Source: Vibrio lentus (lineage in GTDB: Bacteria; Pseudomonadota; Gammaproteobacteria; Enterobacterales; Vibrionaceae). Taken from it: DNA of 64,000 bases. Every line of letters starts with the position of its first letter. The stretch's first letter is position 1. Where the stretch lies: NCBI RefSeq assembly GCF_002875945.1, contig NZ_MCZK01000097.1, forward strand, positions 205,697 through 269,696, written 5' to 3'. Below, piece by piece: positions 18,438 to 28,405 of this stretch. The notes under the pieces are model-generated. The model was not told the DNA's origin and ran no database searches. It saw nothing but the letters and a program-made list of their open reading frames with translations. The position numbers and the translations under genes were made by a program.

Positions 18438-18914
18438 ATGTTGAAGAAGTTGGCTTTTCAGATCATTCCAATTCAGATCTTCTTATTCGTCTTTTGGTTC
18501 AAGAATGGCTTTATCGATAAAGTGATGGGCGTGCTACTTGGCTTCATTACACCCGATACCGCTTATTCAGGTGACACTTGGGCTGGCTGGAAAGGCTATA
18601 TTGTCGGCACTTGGGATAAGAGCCAAGTTGGCCATATTCTACTTAGCCCAACGTTTGATTTTATGTTTCCAGTTCTAATCGCACTGCAATGTTTACCCTT
18701 TTTATTGGTACTTCGCTCGGTGGTCGCAGGTGAATTCATGGCAGGTAAAGAACGCCCGTGGTTACTCTATGCCGCTTTTTCCTCTCTGTTCGTGACAAGT
18801 TGTATGGCATTTACGCAAACTATGACAGGTGCAAGCGATGGGCAGTACTTATGGCAGTTTATCGGCTTTAGCATGGTTGCCATTATGTACCTGCGTAATG
18901 AGCAAGGTAAGTAG
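18438..18914 (+). CDS. small integral membrane protein of unknown function
   Basis: 158 aa with about four transmembrane segments: 8-24 (IIPIQIFLFVFWF), about 75-92 (FPVLIALQCLPFLLVL), 110-130 and 138-152. A periplasmic-looking loop (TPDTAYSGDTWAGWKGYIVG) follows the first. I do not recognise the family. The ATG at 18438 follows TTTGGGGTACACAC; an upstream in-frame start at 18363 would add a non-hydrophobic extension. It lies downstream of the ToxR-like gene on the same strand and is followed by a large imperfect inverted repeat. Confidence 0.7.
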   Translation: MLKKLAFQIIPIQIFLFVFWFKNGFIDKVMGVLLGFITPDTAYSGDTWAGWKGYIVGTWDKSQVGHILLSPTFDFMFPVLIALQCLPFLLVLRSVVAGEFMAGKERPWLLYAAFSSLFVTSCMAFTQTMTGASDGQYLWQFIGFSMVAIMYLRNEQGK

Positions 18915-18921
18915 GGTAGCT

Positions 18922-19125
18922 AGATACGAGTAAACGGGATACGAGATGCGAAGAGCTAAGAGTATAAGCGAGTAAATGAAATTAGGAATACGAAAAACAT
19001 ATCTAGGTTTGAGTCGGCGATATACCAAATACGATTATCACAGTTCGTGTTTTTCGTTACTCGCTTTCTCGTATCTCTAATCTGCTTCTGGCTCTTCGCT
19101 ACTCGTTCACTCGCATCCCGTATCT
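18922..19125. repeat. large imperfect inverted repeat between convergent genes
   Basis: The left arm (18922-18999) and the complement of the right arm (19048-19125) share, in the same order, AGATACG, GCGAAGAGC, AAGCGAGTAA and CGAAAAACA. The arms also contain internal near-repeats of ATACGAG. The whole could fold into a roughly 200-base stem-loop or cruciform. No ORF is evident. It looks like an intergenic repeat family, but copy number in the genome cannot be judged here. Confidence 0.6.
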
Positions 19126-19141
19126 GCAGTACAGAAAAGAA

Positions 19142-19169
19142 AAAGCCCGCAACCTAGGTTGCGGGCTTT
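19142..19169 (-). terminator. nptA terminator
   Basis: Perfect 28-base palindrome (arms AAAGCCCGCAACC and GGTTGCGGGCTTT). On the minus strand it is followed by TTTTC, placing it as the terminator of nptA; it also blocks read-through from the plus strand. Confidence 0.88.
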
Positions 19170-19194
19170 GCTATAAACGATGTTTGTTTTGCTA

Positions 19195-20340
19195 TTAAGC
19201 AGTCAGTGCTAACACGCTACCCGGCAGTACAAGGAATACCGCAATAAGGTAACCAGCCACTACAGCTTTGTTTTTCACAGCCATGTCAGAAATGATATCA
19301 GCTGCTTTCACTGGAAGTTCACGTAGGAACGGAATACCGAAGATAAATACCGTTGCCATGATGTTGAACACCAAGTGTACTAGAGCAATCTGAAGTGCGA
19401 ATACTGCGAACTCACCAGATACTGCTGTTGCTGCTAATAGAGCGGTAATACACGTACCGATGTTTGCACCCAGAGTGAATGGGTAAACGTCACGTACTTT
19501 AAGAACACCTGAGCCTACTAGTGGAACCATCAAGCTTGTTGTCGTTGAAGAAGACTGAACAAGGATAGTAACGATAGAGCCAGAAGCGATACCGTGGATA
19601 GGACCACGACCGATTGCGTTCTTTAGAATTTCACGAGCACGGCCAACCATTAGGCTCTTCATTAGCTTACCCATTACGGTGATAGCTACGAAGATAGTCG
19701 CGATACCCAGAACGATAAGCATGATACCGCCAACAGTGTCGCCAAATGTTGATAGTGGCTCTTTAATCGCACTGACTACAGGCTTAGTGATTGGCTTGAT
19801 GAAGTTTAGTCCACCCATGCTCATATCACCTGTTGCTAGCATCGGTGATACTAACCAGTGAGAAATTTTCTCTAGAATACCAAACGCCATCTCTAGTGGT
19901 AGGAAGATAGCAACGGCTAATAGGTTAAAGAAGTCGTGAATCGTCGCACTTGCGAATGCACGTTTGAACTCATCTTTACAACGAACATGACCAAGGCTAA
20001 CTAGCGTATTGGTTACTGTAGTACCAATGTTTGCACCCATGATCATAGGGATTGCTAGCTCAACAGGTAAACCACCTGCCACAAGGCCAACGATAATTGA
20101 AGTAACTGTACTTGATGATTGAATAAGTGCTGTTGCCACTAAACCAATCATTAAGCCTGCAACTGGGTGTGAAGCAAATTCGAAAAGAACCTTTGCTTGC
20201 TCGCCTGTTGCCCATTTGAAGCCTGTACCAACCATTGAAACTGAAAGTAATAGTAGGTAAAGCATGAATGCCAAGTTAGCCCAGCGTAGCCAACGAGTTG
20301 TGCTCGAGATAGGCGCTGCTGCAGTAGTAGCTTGGTTCAT
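19195..20340 (-). CDS. nptA: Na+/phosphate cotransporter NptA
   Basis: Inner-membrane sodium-dependent phosphate symporter (PNaS/SLC34 family; V. cholerae NptA has been functionally studied and has the same neighbours). Two inverted repeats each carry the family QSSS motif: ALIQSSSTVTSIIVGLVAGG near residue 68 and ILVQSSSTTTSLMVPLVG near 265, plus paired GANIGTTVTN and GANIGTCITA segments. 381 aa, about 8-10 helices. The start ATG (20340) has GGAGAAAACATT upstream. A 389-base AT-rich spacer separates it from divergent nhaR; I see no clear Pho box there. Confidence 0.93.
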   Translation of the reverse strand: MNQATTAAAPISSTTRWLRWANLAFMLYLLLLSVSMVGTGFKWATGEQAKVLFEFASHPVAGLMIGLVATALIQSSSTVTSIIVGLVAGGLPVELAIPMIMGANIGTTVTNTLVSLGHVRCKDEFKRAFASATIHDFFNLLAVAIFLPLEMAFGILEKISHWLVSPMLATGDMSMGGLNFIKPITKPVVSAIKEPLSTFGDTVGGIMLIVLGIATIFVAITVMGKLMKSLMVGRAREILKNAIGRGPIHGIASGSIVTILVQSSSTTTSLMVPLVGSGVLKVRDVYPFTLGANIGTCITALLAATAVSGEFAVFALQIALVHLVFNIMATVFIFGIPFLRELPVKAADIISDMAVKNKAVVAGYLIAVFLVLPGSVLALTA

Positions 20341-20729
20341 AATGTTTTCTCCATTGGACCGTTTAAGTCTGTGTTTGGTCTGTTTGTTTAATCTGAGCGT
20401 GATGTTAGAGGGGAAATATTTCAGTAATATTACATTTTGGTTTACGTAAGACTTTTTTGTGATGATTTACTCTTTAAATATTCCTATAGCTAATGTGGAT
20501 ATTTTAAGTGTATGTTTTTATTTGATTTTTAATGGTATTTCTATAGGTGATATAGATCTTAAAAGTTAGAAAAAAATTGAAAATAATCGCTCAAATATTA
20601 CATTATGAAATCACACACTTCGAAAAAGTAAGTGGTAATAGCCATTTAGGTTAGGTTTTTCCGAGTTTGTTGAGCGAAGGTGTCATATTTGATATAAAAG
20701 GTTATCTACTCTTTTACTACGGCGCACTT
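20341..20729. promoter_or_regulatory. nptA-nhaR divergent promoter region
   Basis: An AT-rich spacer. AATATTACATT occurs twice (around 20430 and 20595) in the same orientation. No further operator or gene can be supported. Confidence 0.4.
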
Positions 20730-21620
20730 ATGTCGCATCTCAACTATAACCATCTTTATTACTTCTGGATGGTTTGCAAACAAGGCTCTGTTACTAAAGC
20801 CGCAGAAGCTCTGTTTCTAACGCCACAAACGGTAACAGGCCAGATCAAGGCGTTAGAAGAACGTATGGATGGCAAGTTAACAAAGCGTAACGGGCGCAGT
20901 GTTGAGCCTACCGAGCTTGGCCAGTTGGTCTTCAAGTACGCCGATCGCATGTTTGGCCTGAGTTATGAAATGCTGGATATCGTGAATTATAGCCAGCATT
21001 CCAATATTCTGTTTGATGTTGGCGTTGCGGATGCTCTGTCCAAAAGATTGGTCAGTAAGATATTGATGTCGACTATCCCGCCCGATAACAGCATTCATTT
21101 ACGCTGTTTTGAGTCGACCCATGAAATGCTACTCGAACAACTCTCTCAACATAAACTCGATATGATTCTTTCCGACTGTCCCGTTGATTCAAGCCAAAGC
21201 CCAGGCCTTTTTAGTAAGAAACTGGGTGAGAGCGGAATGAGCTTCTTCTGTTCTGGCAAAGTAGAAGGGATTAGTTTTCCTGCTGTGTTAGAACAAAGGA
21301 AGCTTTTGATCCCCGGAAGTCGAACTTCTATGGGACGAAAAGTACTGCAGTGGTTTGATAGGCAGGGTTTAAAACCCGACATTTTGGGCGAGTTTGATGA
21401 TGTTGCTTTGATGAAAGCTTTTGCGCGTTATCACCATGATGCCATTTTTCTTGCTCCTACTCTTTATATGTCTGAAGTGGAAGAAGACACCTCTTTGCAA
21501 CTTTTGTGTGATATTGAAGAGTTAAAAGAAGAGTACTACGTCATATTTGCGGAAAGGATGATTCAACATCCAGCAGTAAAAAATGTATGTGACGCAGATT
21601 TTAGTAAATTGTTCGAATGA
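20730..21620 (+). CDS. nhaR: LysR-type Na+/H+ antiporter regulator NhaR
   Basis: In E. coli NhaR activates nhaA in response to Na+. The N-terminal LysR winged helix is clear ([29 protein letters not shown], recognition helix [13 protein letters not shown]), followed by the substrate-binding-like domain ([30 protein letters not shown]). Length from the ATG at 20730 is 296 aa, close to known NhaR proteins. An in-frame start at 20667 gives a hydrophobic extension not found in the family. It is followed by hlyU, as in V. cholerae. Confidence 0.92.
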   Translation: MSHLNYNHLYYFWMVCKQGSVTKAAEALFLTPQTVTGQIKALEERMDGKLTKRNGRSVEPTELGQLVFKYADRMFGLSYEMLDIVNYSQHSNILFDVGVADALSKRLVSKILMSTIPPDNSIHLRCFESTHEMLLEQLSQHKLDMILSDCPVDSSQSPGLFSKKLGESGMSFFCSGKVEGISFPAVLEQRKLLIPGSRTSMGRKVLQWFDRQGLKPDILGEFDDVALMKAFARYHHDAIFLAPTLYMSEVEEDTSLQLLCDIEELKEEYYVIFAERMIQHPAVKNVCDADFSKLFE

Positions 21621-21721
21621 GTTAGTTTGTTAATGAATTGATATCGATTATCATACCCAAGCAATATGCCGTAAATACTGATAGCCCGTAGTTGGCGTAA
21701 TAAGTCGTTGGGAGCCAGACT

Positions 21722-22015
21722 ATGAACTTAAAAGAGATGGAGAAGAACTCGGCGCAGGCCGTTATTCTACTCAAAGCCATGGCCAACGAGCGACGTTTAC
21801 AGATCTTGTGCTTATTGCATGGTACAGAACTGTCGGTCGGAGAGTTATGTGGCAAGTTGGAATTGAGTCAATCAGCGTTATCTCAACATCTTGCTTGGTT
21901 GAGAAGAGATGGCTTAGTCGAAACTCGTAAAGAAGCTCAGACGGTGTATTACACATTGAGCAGTGAAGAAGTAAAAGCGATGATTAACCTACTGCATGGT
22001 ATGTACTGCAAGTAG
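21722..22015 (+). CDS. hlyU: ArsR/SmtB-family virulence regulator HlyU
   Basis: 97-aa winged-helix dimeric regulator. HlyU activates haemolysin/RTX genes in V. cholerae and V. vulnificus by relieving H-NS silencing. Visible features: LLKAMANERRLQILCLLHGTE (N-terminal helices), SVGELCGKLELSQSALSQHLAWLRRDGLV (HTH and recognition helix) and the wing ETRKEAQTVYYTLSS. It lacks the metal-binding ELCVCD motif of ArsR repressors (here ELCGKL). A Cys in LCLLHG and one in ELCGK may be redox-active, as proposed for HlyU. Target genes are not in this window. Confidence 0.93.
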   Translation: MNLKEMEKNSAQAVILLKAMANERRLQILCLLHGTELSVGELCGKLELSQSALSQHLAWLRRDGLVETRKEAQTVYYTLSSEEVKAMINLLHGMYCK

Positions 22016-22080
22016 CTTATTGCTGGTGGATTAGCTCATTTCCTATCAGAAATAAGATAGGCACAAGGAAGTGTCGCTAT

Positions 22081-22164
22081 TTATTAGTGAGGCTTAAGAA
22101 CCATTATTAGCTAGGCTTAGGCAGTTATTAACAAGGCTTAGACAGCTATTAGTAAGACTTCGAG
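22081..22164. repeat. degenerate 21-bp tandem repeat downstream of hlyU
   Basis: Four units begin TTATTAG, TTATTAG, TTATTAA and CTATTAG at 22081, 22104, 22125 and 22146. Each continues with a variant of (C/G)(T/A)AGGCTTAG. Spacing is 23, 21 and 21 bases. It lies between the hlyU stop and the terminator shared with rpsT. Confidence 0.7.
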
Positions 22165-22189
22165 ATGTGTTCGCTAAATTTCAGATATA

Positions 22190-22216
22190 AAAAAACCGGC
22201 CGAGGCCGGTTTTTTT
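22190..22216. terminator. bidirectional terminator between hlyU and rpsT
   Basis: ACCGGCC-ga-GGCCGGT flanked by A6 and T7; it serves rpsT on the minus strand and hlyU on the plus strand. Confidence 0.88.
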
Positions 22217-22242
22217 CGTTTTGCGTTGTAATCAAATTTCTA

Positions 22243-22503
22243 TTAAAGAGCTTTGATTGCAGCAGCGAAACGAGACTTATGACGTGCAGCTTTATTCTTA
22301 TGAATAAGGCCTTTAGTCGCCATACGGTCTAGAAGAGGTGTAACTTCTACAAGAGCAGCAGTTGCAGCTTCTTTATTGCCAGCTTCAATAGCTGCAATAG
22401 TTTTTTTCATGTAAGTGCGCATCATAGAACGACGGCTAGCATTGTGCTGGCGACGTTTCTCAGCTTGGATAGCGCGCTTCTTAGCAGATTTACTGTTTGC
22501 CAA
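22243..22503 (-). CDS. rpsT: 30S ribosomal protein S20, UUG start
   Basis: 86 aa, Lys/Ala-rich S20 ([20 protein letters not shown] at the N-terminus; [22 protein letters not shown] [20 protein letters not shown] near the end). The initiation codon is TTG at 22503, preceded by GGGAG seven bases upstream. E. coli rpsT also starts with UUG, which is needed for its translational autocontrol, so the rare start looks conserved. Divergent from murJ. Confidence 0.96.
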   Translation of the reverse strand: MANSKSAKKRAIQAEKRRQHNASRRSMMRTYMKKTIAAIEAGNKEAATAALVEVTPLLDRMATKGLIHKNKAARHKSRFAAAIKAL

Positions 22504-22753
22504 GGTCTAACTCCCAAAAACTTAGTTCGGTGACAATTTAAGGGCGAGGACTATCCCTCATAGGCGCTTAATTGTCAAATGATTTGTGCAAAAACCAATC
22601 TCAGCCAAACAAATTTTGGTATGGAAAGGTCATCGCGGTTAAGATGGCGGGGATTCTAACAGCATTTTTAGACCAATGCTAATAATTATGCTTCTAAGGA
22701 TAGGATAGTATTTATCCTTGCTTGAAAGTAATCAACCAGTGTCAGAGGTTTCT

Positions 22754-24316
22754 GTGAGTAAACGACTATTAAAGTCAGGGCTGATTGTCAGTGTAATGAC
22801 TTTTGTTTCCCGTGTCTTGGGGCTAGTGCGTGATGTCGTAGTAGCAAACTTAATGGGGGCAGGAGCAAGTGCAGACGTATTTTTCTTCGCCAATAAAATT
22901 CCTAATTTTTTACGTCGCCTGTTTGCCGAAGGCGCTTTTTCTCAAGCCTTTGTACCAGTATTAACGGAATATCACGCCGCCGGTGATAAAGATAAAACTC
23001 GAGACTTGATAGCAAAGGTGTCCGGTACACTTGGGGTGTTGGTTTCTATTGTTACGGTGCTTGGGGTATTAGGCTCTGGGGTTATCACCGCAATGTTCGG
23101 TGCGGGTTGGTTTATTGATTGGCTTAATGACGGCCCCTCAGCGCCTAAATTTGAACTCGCCAGCCTAATGTTGAAAATTACTTTTCCTTATTTATGGTTC
23201 ATTACGTTTGTCGCCTTATCAGGTGCAATCCTCAATACCATGGGCAAATTTGCGGTTTCGTCATTTACGCCTGTGTTCTTGAACGTAATGATCATTGCGT
23301 GTGCTTGGTTTCTTGCTCCTAATTTAGAACAGCCTGAAATTGGTTTATCCATCGGTGTTTTTCTTGGAGGCTTAGTTCAATTCCTGTTCCAAATGCCTTT
23401 CTTGATCAAAGCAGGAGTATTGGTTAAGCCTAAGTGGGGTTGGAGAGATCCGGGCGTGGTTAAGATCCGCACGCTAATGATCCCTGCTTTGTTTGGTGTG
23501 TCAGTAAGTCAAATCAACTTGTTGTTCGATACCTTTATTGCCAGCTTTCTAGCGACGGGCTCTATCAGTTGGCTCTATTACTCGGATCGACTATTGGAAT
23601 TTCCACTCGGTTTGTTTGGTATTGCCATTGCGACGGTTATTCTTCCTGCTTTATCTCGTAAGCACGTTGATTCTGAAGGTGAAGGATTTGCTCATACCAT
23701 GGATTGGGGTGTGCGCATGGTGCTGCTGCTAGGCATTCCTGCGATGTTCGGTCTTATCGTGTTAGCAAAACCGATGCTGATGGTGCTATTTATGCGCGGT
23801 GAGTTTTCTCCCCATGATGTTAATCAGGCTTCCATGTCTTTGGTGGCGTACGCTTCAGGCTTGCTGAATTTCATGCTCATTAAAGTGTTGGCTCCTGGCT
23901 ATTACTCTCGTCAAGACACCAAAACACCGGTGAAGTACGGCATCATTGCGATGGTGACTAACATGGTGTTCAACGCAATCTTCGCTTATTTCTATGGTTA
24001 TGTTGGTTTGGCGATCGCAACGGCGTTGTCTGCGTTCGTGAACATGACTCTGCTTTATCGTGGTTTGCATTTAGCGGGTGTTTATCGTTTAACCAAGACT
24101 ACCTTGTTGTTTAGCCTTAAATTATTGATCTCAGGTACGGTAATGGTTGGCGTGATTTTATGGCAGTTAGACAATATGCAATTGTGGCTTGATTGGGGCT
24201 TTAACCAAAGAGCGTTGACACTAACAGGGTTGATCGCACTTGGCGCCTTTGCTTATATTGTGTCGATACTGGTTTTAGGTATCCGAGTAAAACATTTAAA
24301 AGCAGCGACAGATTAA
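22754..24316 (+). CDS. murJ: lipid II flippase MurJ
   Basis: MOP-superfamily inner-membrane protein that flips lipid II for peptidoglycan synthesis. N-terminal SKRLLKSGLIVSVMTFVSRVLGLVRD and RIPNFLRR-like KIPNFLRRLFAEGAFSQAFVPVL are family hallmarks. About 14 transmembrane helices, with charged central-cavity residues (Arg in SRVLG; SDRLLEFPLG). I place the start at the GTG at 22754 (520 aa), with CAGAGG at 22743-22748; an in-frame TTG at 22718 gives 532 aa without homology support. First gene of murJ-ribF-ileS-lspA-fkpB-ispH. Confidence 0.94.
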   Translation: MSKRLLKSGLIVSVMTFVSRVLGLVRDVVVANLMGAGASADVFFFANKIPNFLRRLFAEGAFSQAFVPVLTEYHAAGDKDKTRDLIAKVSGTLGVLVSIVTVLGVLGSGVITAMFGAGWFIDWLNDGPSAPKFELASLMLKITFPYLWFITFVALSGAILNTMGKFAVSSFTPVFLNVMIIACAWFLAPNLEQPEIGLSIGVFLGGLVQFLFQMPFLIKAGVLVKPKWGWRDPGVVKIRTLMIPALFGVSVSQINLLFDTFIASFLATGSISWLYYSDRLLEFPLGLFGIAIATVILPALSRKHVDSEGEGFAHTMDWGVRMVLLLGIPAMFGLIVLAKPMLMVLFMRGEFSPHDVNQASMSLVAYASGLLNFMLIKVLAPGYYSRQDTKTPVKYGIIAMVTNMVFNAIFAYFYGYVGLAIATALSAFVNMTLLYRGLHLAGVYRLTKTTLLFSLKLLISGTVMVGVILWQLDNMQLWLDWGFNQRALTLTGLIALGAFAYIVSILVLGIRVKHLKAATD

Positions 24317-24386
24317 TACTGATTAGTATATAATCCGTCGGTTTCACACAATAAATGATGCAAATAACAGGTTTTAGCTGATCACA

Positions 24387-25322
24387 ATGGAACTGATCCG
24401 AGGTATACACAATATTAAAGCACAGCATCATGGCTGTGTATTAACCATAGGTAACTTCGATGGTGTTCATTTAGGGCATCAAGAGGTTCTGAGTCAGGTT
24501 TCTAAACAAGCTGCAGCATTAGGGCTCCCTTCTGTTGTCATGACGTTTGAGCCGCAACCTATGGAGTTGTTTGCCAAAGGTAAAGCACCAGCACGTTTAA
24601 CTCGCTTACGAGATAAATACGTGCAACTGAGTAAGCTAGATATTAGTCGTTTATTGTGTGTGAATTTTAATCAGTATTTTGCAAGCTTGTCTGCGGAAGC
24701 GTTCATTAAAGACCTTTTGGTTGATAAGCTTGGCGTGAAATTCTTGGTTGTCGGTGACGATTTTTGCTTCGGTAAGGGTCGTACTGGTAATTTCGCTATG
24801 CTTCAAGAAGCGGGCGAGAAGTATGGTTTTGAGGTGGTGAGCACCCAGAGCTATTGCTTAAACCAATTACGAGTAAGCAGTACTGAGATACGAAATGCGT
24901 TAGCGGCCAATGATTTGGCTTCTAGTGCTACCATGCTAGGGCGTGACTACAGTATCAGTGGTCGTGTTTCTCATGGTCGTAAACTAGGGAGAACTATCGG
25001 TTTCCCTACCGCTAATATTCCATTAAAGCGTTGTGTTTCTCCTGTTTCGGGAGTGTATGTTGTTGAAGCATTAGATATCGACGGTGTTCCTGTCGGTGGT
25101 GTTGCTAATATTGGACAACGACCAACGGTTAATGGTGTAAGGCAGCAATTAGAAGTGCATTTTTTTGACTTTAAAGCCAATTTGTATGGTAAACAGTTAG
25201 AAGTACGACTTTTGCACAAACTGCGCGACGAAATAAAGTTTGAATCGTTCGACGCATTAAAGAATCAAATAGAATTGGATGCTGAAGCCGCAAGGGTGTG
25301 GCTGCTTCAGCTAAAGAATTAG
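24387..25322 (+). CDS. ribF: bifunctional riboflavin kinase/FAD synthetase
   Basis: Converts riboflavin to FMN and then FAD. The N-terminal nucleotidyltransferase domain has TIGNFDGVHLGHQEVL (HxGH) and VVGDDFCFGKGRTG; LRVSSTEIRNALAAND closes it. The C-terminal kinase domain has GRKLGRTIGFPTANIPL and GVYVVEALDIDG. 311 aa as in E. coli (313). The ATG at 24387 follows weak signals. ileS begins 63 bases downstream. Confidence 0.96.
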   Translation: MELIRGIHNIKAQHHGCVLTIGNFDGVHLGHQEVLSQVSKQAAALGLPSVVMTFEPQPMELFAKGKAPARLTRLRDKYVQLSKLDISRLLCVNFNQYFASLSAEAFIKDLLVDKLGVKFLVVGDDFCFGKGRTGNFAMLQEAGEKYGFEVVSTQSYCLNQLRVSSTEIRNALAANDLASSATMLGRDYSISGRVSHGRKLGRTIGFPTANIPLKRCVSPVSGVYVVEALDIDGVPVGGVANIGQRPTVNGVRQQLEVHFFDFKANLYGKQLEVRLLHKLRDEIKFESFDALKNQIELDAEAARVWLLQLKN

Positions 25323-25385
25323 TCGGATGATTCCACCGATTAACATAATGTCTAACTTCGCCCAATATAACGGAATTAAGAATCG

Positions 25386-28244
25386 ATGAGTGATTATAAA
25401 GATACCCTGAACTTACCAGAAACAGGGTTCCCAATGCGTGGCAATCTGGCAAATCGTGAACCAGAAATGCTTAAGCGTTGGTACAAAGAAGACCTTTACG
25501 GTGAAATCCGTAAGGCAAAGAAAGGTAAAAAATCTTTCGTGCTGCATGACGGCCCTCCATACGCGAACGGCGACATTCACATTGGCCACGCGCTGAACAA
25601 GATTCTTAAAGACATTATTATCAAATCTAAGACTCTTTCTGGTTTTGATGCACCGTACATCCCTGGTTGGGACTGTCACGGTCTTCCAATCGAGTTGATG
25701 GTTGAGAAGAAGAAAGGTAAGCCTGGTCAGAAGATTTCAGCTGCTGAATTCCGCGAAGAGTGTCGTAAGTACGCTGCGGGCCAAGTTGAAGGTCAGAAAG
25801 AAAGCTTCAAACGTCTTGGTATCATGGGCGAGTGGGACAAACCTTACCGCACTATGGATTTCGGCACAGAAGCGAACATCATTCGTTCTCTAGGTAAAAT
25901 CGCAGACAAAGGTCACCTACTTAAAGGTTTCAAACCTGTTCACTGGTGTACTGACTGTGGTTCTGCTCTGGCTGAAGCTGAAGTTGAATACAAAGATAAA
26001 GTTTCTCCATCTATCGATGTAAAATTTTCTGCAGCTGACGAAGCGGCTCTACTAGAGAAATTTACTCTAGCGGAAGGCCACGCTGGTCAAGGCGAAATCT
26101 CTATCGTTATCTGGACAACAACACCATGGACTCTGCCTGCTAACCGCGCAGTATGTCTACGTGATGATCTTGAATACGTATTGATCCAAGTTGAAGCAAA
26201 TGGTGAACAACCTGCTCAACGTATTATTGTTGCTTCTGAACTAGCAAAAGACGTAATGGATCGTGCGGGTATCGAGCGTTTCCATAACCTTGGTTTTGCG
26301 ACTGGTGCTGATCTTGAGCTTTCTCAGTTCAACCACCCGTTCTACAACTTTACGGTTCCTGCTGTTCTTGGCGATCACGTAACAACTGATTCTGGTACTG
26401 GTGTGGTTCATACCGCTCCTGGTCACGGTCAAGAGGATTTCGTGGTTGGTAAAAAGTACAACCTAGAGATCGCTAACCCAGTAGGCTCAAACGGCGTTTA
26501 CCTGCCAGACACTGAGCTTTTTGCTGGTCAGCATGTATTCAAAGCGAACGATTCTGTTTTAGAAGTTCTAAAAGAGAAAGGTGCACTACTGCATCACCAC
26601 GCTTACGAGCACAGCTACCCACATTGTTGGAGACACAAAACTCCAATCATCTTCCGTGCAACACCACAATGGTTCATCTCTATGGATCAAGCTGGCCTAC
26701 GTGCAAAAGCACTAGAGTCAACGAAGAGTGTTGAGTGGATGCCTGAATGGGGTCAAAGCCGTATCGAAGGTATGATCGAAGGTCGCCCTGAGTGGTGTAT
26801 CTCTCGTCAACGTACTTGGGGTGTGCCAATTGCTCTGTTCGTTCATAAAGAAACATCAGAACTTCACCCAGATAGCCCTGCTCTTATTGAAAAAGTAGCG
26901 AAGCTTGTGGAAGAAAAAGGCATTCAAGCTTGGTGGGATGTAGATGCTGCTGAACTGATGGGTGCTGAAGACGCTGACAAGTACGAGAAAGTACTTGATA
27001 CGCTAGACGTATGGTTCGACTCAGGTGTAACGCACTTCTCTGTTGTGGATTCTCGTGAAGAGTACAACTTCCCGAATGAAGAAAGAACGCACAGTGCTGA
27101 TCTTTACCTTGAAGGTTCTGACCAACACCGTGGCTGGTTCCAATCATCTTTGATTTCATCTATCGCGATGAAAGACGAAGCACCATACAAGCAAGTGCTA
27201 ACGCACGGTTTCGTGGTTGATGGTAACGGCCGTAAGATGTCTAAATCTATCGGTAACGTTGTTGCTCCTAAAGATGTAACCAACAAGCTAGGCGCAGATA
27301 TTCTACGTCTATGGGTTGCTTCTACGGATTACACTAACGAAGTTGCGGTTTCTGACGAGATCCTTAAGCGTTCTGCTGATGCTTACCGTCGTATTCGTAA
27401 CACGGCTCGTTTCTTCCTAGCGAACTTGAACGGTTTCAACCCTGAAACTGACCTAGTTCCTGCTGAAGAAATGGTAGCACTTGATCGCTGGGCTGTTGGC
27501 CGTGCTCAAGCTGCACAAGAAGAGATCGTTAAAGCATACGGTGAGTACAACACTCACGGTGTGACTCAACGTCTAATGCAGTTCTGTTCTATCGAAATGG
27601 GTTCTTTCTACCTAGACGTAATTAAAGACCGTCAGTACACAGCGAAACAGGGCAGCCATGCTCAACGTAGCTGTCAAACGGCGCTTTACTACATCGTAGA
27701 AGCTCTAGTTCGTTGGATGGCTCCTATCATGTCGTTCACTGCAGATGAAATCTGGAACGAGATGCCAGGCGAGCGCGACACGTTTGTATTCACTGGCGAG
27801 TGGTTCGAAGGCCTATTTGGTCTTGCTGACGACGAAGAGCTAAGCAACGAATTCTGGACTGAAATCCAGTCAGTTCGTGGCGCAGTGAACAAGCTTCTTG
27901 AAGATGCTCGTAAAGAGAAAACAATCGGTGGTGCACTGCAGGCTGAAGTTACTCTATACGCTGACGATGCACTAGCGGCTAAAATCAACAAGCTAGAAGA
28001 TGAGCTACGTTTCGTACTTATCACTTCTGCTGCTGTTGTTAAGCCACTTAGCGATAAGTCTGATACAGCTCAAGCGACAGACGTTGAAGGTCTATACGTT
28101 GAAGTTGCAGCAACTGAAGCTGAGAAGTGTGACCGTTGCTGGCACCACACTCCAGATGTAGGCACAATTGAAGGTCACGAGAAAATTTGTGGTCGTTGTG
28201 TGTCGAACATCGACGGTGAAGGCGAAGTGCGTAAGTTCGCATAA
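25386..28244 (+). CDS. ileS: isoleucyl-tRNA synthetase
   Basis: Class I synthetase with editing. HIGH motif in [16 protein letters not shown] (about residue 64), CP1 editing domain ([31 protein letters not shown]), KMSKS in [11 protein letters not shown], anticodon-binding helical domain and a C-terminal zinc site (CDRCWHH ... CGRCV). 952 aa against 938 in E. coli. Very biased codon use. A terminator-like hairpin follows before lspA. Confidence 0.97.
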   Translation: MSDYKDTLNLPETGFPMRGNLANREPEMLKRWYKEDLYGEIRKAKKGKKSFVLHDGPPYANGDIHIGHALNKILKDIIIKSKTLSGFDAPYIPGWDCHGLPIELMVEKKKGKPGQKISAAEFREECRKYAAGQVEGQKESFKRLGIMGEWDKPYRTMDFGTEANIIRSLGKIADKGHLLKGFKPVHWCTDCGSALAEAEVEYKDKVSPSIDVKFSAADEAALLEKFTLAEGHAGQGEISIVIWTTTPWTLPANRAVCLRDDLEYVLIQVEANGEQPAQRIIVASELAKDVMDRAGIERFHNLGFATGADLELSQFNHPFYNFTVPAVLGDHVTTDSGTGVVHTAPGHGQEDFVVGKKYNLEIANPVGSNGVYLPDTELFAGQHVFKANDSVLEVLKEKGALLHHHAYEHSYPHCWRHKTPIIFRATPQWFISMDQAGLRAKALESTKSVEWMPEWGQSRIEGMIEGRPEWCISRQRTWGVPIALFVHKETSELHPDSPALIEKVAKLVEEKGIQAWWDVDAAELMGAEDADKYEKVLDTLDVWFDSGVTHFSVVDSREEYNFPNEERTHSADLYLEGSDQHRGWFQSSLISSIAMKDEAPYKQVLTHGFVVDGNGRKMSKSIGNVVAPKDVTNKLGADILRLWVASTDYTNEVAVSDEILKRSADAYRRIRNTARFFLANLNGFNPETDLVPAEEMVALDRWAVGRAQAAQEEIVKAYGEYNTHGVTQRLMQFCSIEMGSFYLDVIKDRQYTAKQGSHAQRSCQTALYYIVEALVRWMAPIMSFTADEIWNEMPGERDTFVFTGEWFEGLFGLADDEELSNEFWTEIQSVRGAVNKLLEDARKEKTIGGALQAEVTLYADDALAAKINKLEDELRFVLITSAAVVKPLSDKSDTAQATDVEGLYVEVAATEAEKCDRCWHHTPDVGTIEGHEKICGRCVSNIDGEGEVRKFA

Positions 28245-28279
28245 CGACTCAGAGAAAGACTGAACTTTTTGTAAAAATC

Positions 28280-28309
28280 ATAGCCCCAGTATCAACTGGG
28301 GTTATTTTT
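28280..28309 (+). terminator. terminator-like hairpin after ileS
   Basis: ATAGCCCCAGT-atca-ACTGGGGTTAT followed by TTTTT. It lies between ileS and lspA inside the conserved gene run, so it may be partial. Confidence 0.8.
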
Positions 28310-28405
28310 AATTATAGGAAATGTGTTTAACCAAGCTGACTTCTCGTATTCATTCTTGAGAGTGGATAATGAGATGATTTGACTGAGTAGATACTAGGAA
28401 TAGAA

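Noticed and set aside
18922..19125. Insertion sequence or integron attC site
   Set aside because: No transposase or integrase, no flanking target duplication that I could see, and no attC core sites.
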